From the NCBI GenBank assembly GCA_030295235.1, contig AP026164.1, positions 124,001 to 188,000 of the forward strand: a DNA stretch of 64,000 bases, written 5' to 3'. Position 1 is the stretch's first letter, and each line of letters begins with the position of its first letter. Position numbers and translations under genes: made by a program. Of this stretch, positions 63,215 through 64,000 are shown piece by piece. Source of the stretch: Fistulifera solaris. Taxonomy: Eukaryota > Bacillariophyta > Bacillariophyceae > Naviculales > Stauroneidaceae. The notes below the pieces were generated by a model. The model was given only the letters and a program-made list of their open reading frames with translations, was not told where the DNA came from and searched no databases.

Positions 63215-64000
63215 ATGAGTGGATCATTCGACCGTTTTGCGGTACCTTTCTCCAAGGGAAAGGAAGAAAATGCCCTCGAGTGTCTTCTATCGGCCATGGC
63301 GGCGCATCGAATTACTCAACAATCCTCATTTCTTTATCAAGAAGAACTACTGATACATGAAATACAATCATCACTTGTTGATTTTACTATTACTTCAAAA
63401 GACTGTTTGCTCGATATGGAACTAATGACTGCCTTACAACACGCCGGTCAACACATTCTACCTTCCTTGACTCCATTCCAATTACATGCCACCGTTCAAC
63501 AAGCCATCGTTTGGGGAGAGTCGAGCGATAATTCTTCAAAAGATAAAGATGGTGGTACCGCGACAGTTTTTACTCTCATTAGTTTGATACTTTTCTGCCA
63601 TGCTCTTCAACAATGTCCCGAAACGATTGTCAAACGACGAGAACGATGGAGGAGTCTGCTGTGGGAGACACTCCATCTGTTTCAATTTCATTCCGGACGC
63701 CAGTCATCTCAAGGAGATCGATCGGTATTTCTGTTTCTGTATCTGTGGATCGATGTTCTCGCGCCGGTGTTGACGCGTGTTTACGATGCATTGGAGAACG
63801 GTATCGATCAAGCGAACTCAGATAATCAGCGAGAAGTACGATTTCGCGTCGCTTGGGTGGCTGCAATGGTTGCCACCACTTCTCACTTGTTATATCAATT
63901 CACTACGCGGCATATCTACCAAAATCAGGACACCGATCCGAATATTGCGACTATTACAGAAAAATTGCTCAATTTGATGCGAGAACACGTGATAGTGAAG
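63215..64000 (+). CDS. Helical protein of unknown function, truncated by window edge
   Basis: ATG 63215 opens a frame with no stop through to base 64000 (262 codons), so the gene continues beyond the window. An ATG eleven bases earlier leads to an immediate stop. The protein starts SGSFDRFAVPFSKGKEEN and is then alpha-helical and leucine-rich: LLSAMAAHRITQQSSFLYQE, MELMTALQHAGQHILPSL, FTLISLILFCHALQQCPE and FLYLWIDVLAPVLTRVYDAL. The rhythm is HEAT/ARM-like. I do not recognise the family, and the missing C-terminus limits any call. Confidence 0.7.
   Translation, partial: MSGSFDRFAVPFSKGKEENALECLLSAMAAHRITQQSSFLYQEELLIHEIQSSLVDFTITSKDCLLDMELMTALQHAGQHILPSLTPFQLHATVQQAIVWGESSDNSSKDKDGGTATVFTLISLILFCHALQQCPETIVKRRERWRSLLWETLHLFQFHSGRQSSQGDRSVFLFLYLWIDVLAPVLTRVYDALENGIDQANSDNQREVRFRVAWVAAMVATTSHLLYQFTTRHIYQNQDTDPNIATITEKLLNLMREHVIVK

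Overview
The window looks like nuclear DNA of a diatom or a close stramenopile. Three things point there. The genes carry short GT-AG spliceosomal introns (those I could place are 59-137 nt). They are densely packed on both strands with no operons. Many proteins start with a signal peptide that ends in an Ala/Ser-x-Ala/Ser-Phe-like junction, the bipartite presequence used to enter a secondary red plastid. I cannot name the species.

Layout. 1-3.2 kb: no convincing gene. 3.3-8 kb: CAAX prenyl protease (STE24), a plastid-targeted PPR-like protein and a GT31 glycosyltransferase. 8-10 kb: gene-poor, with one eroded or frameshifted coding locus. 10-22 kb: plastid DnaJ protein, Ser/Thr kinase, zinc-finger protein, double-length tyrosyl-tRNA synthetase, NIFK/Nop15-type ribosome-biogenesis RRM protein, a small membrane protein, and RCL1. 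22-36 kb: ADD-SNF2-CW chromatin remodeller, phosphatidylinositol synthase, an FtsH-like AAA protein lacking its protease domain, a predicted thylakoid-lumen protein with a WW-like tail, a Sen1-type helicase, then a repeat-rich gap. 36-47 kb: UMP/CMP-kinase fused to a CaMKII-association-like domain, an ARM-like protein, two adjacent paralogous single-pass membrane proteins sharing a six-cysteine ectodomain, and a gametolysin-type (M11) metalloprotease. 47-64 kb: plastid two-repeat protein, YchF/OLA1 GTPase, DUF819 membrane protein, UPF0598 protein, a hypothetical protein, long-chain acyl-CoA synthetase, UTP25, a UBL-BTB protein, RsuA/RluB-type pseudouridine synthase, and a gene running off the right edge.

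Common themes. RCL1, UTP25 and NIFK/Nop15 all serve nucleolar ribosome assembly. PPR, DnaJ, FtsH-like, lumen, UMP-kinase and two-repeat proteins appear plastid-directed. The rest are housekeeping or lineage-specific membrane/secreted proteins. I see no evidence that neighbours form a single pathway, apart from the possible surface cluster at 39-46 kb (two six-cysteine proteins plus M11 protease).

Caution on sequence quality. About a dozen conserved genes switch reading frame in mid-domain, mostly at A/T or G/C runs of 3-6 bases, while the flanking protein sequence stays intact. I read these as single-base assembly errors, not pseudogenes. Gene spans below are given across such breaks, and each break is noted. 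The gaps hold several short-repeat families: a 49-bp tandem array, dispersed CAGAAAAT-type elements, CATGACTG inverted repeats, GTACC-rich words and a TACGGAGTA word.
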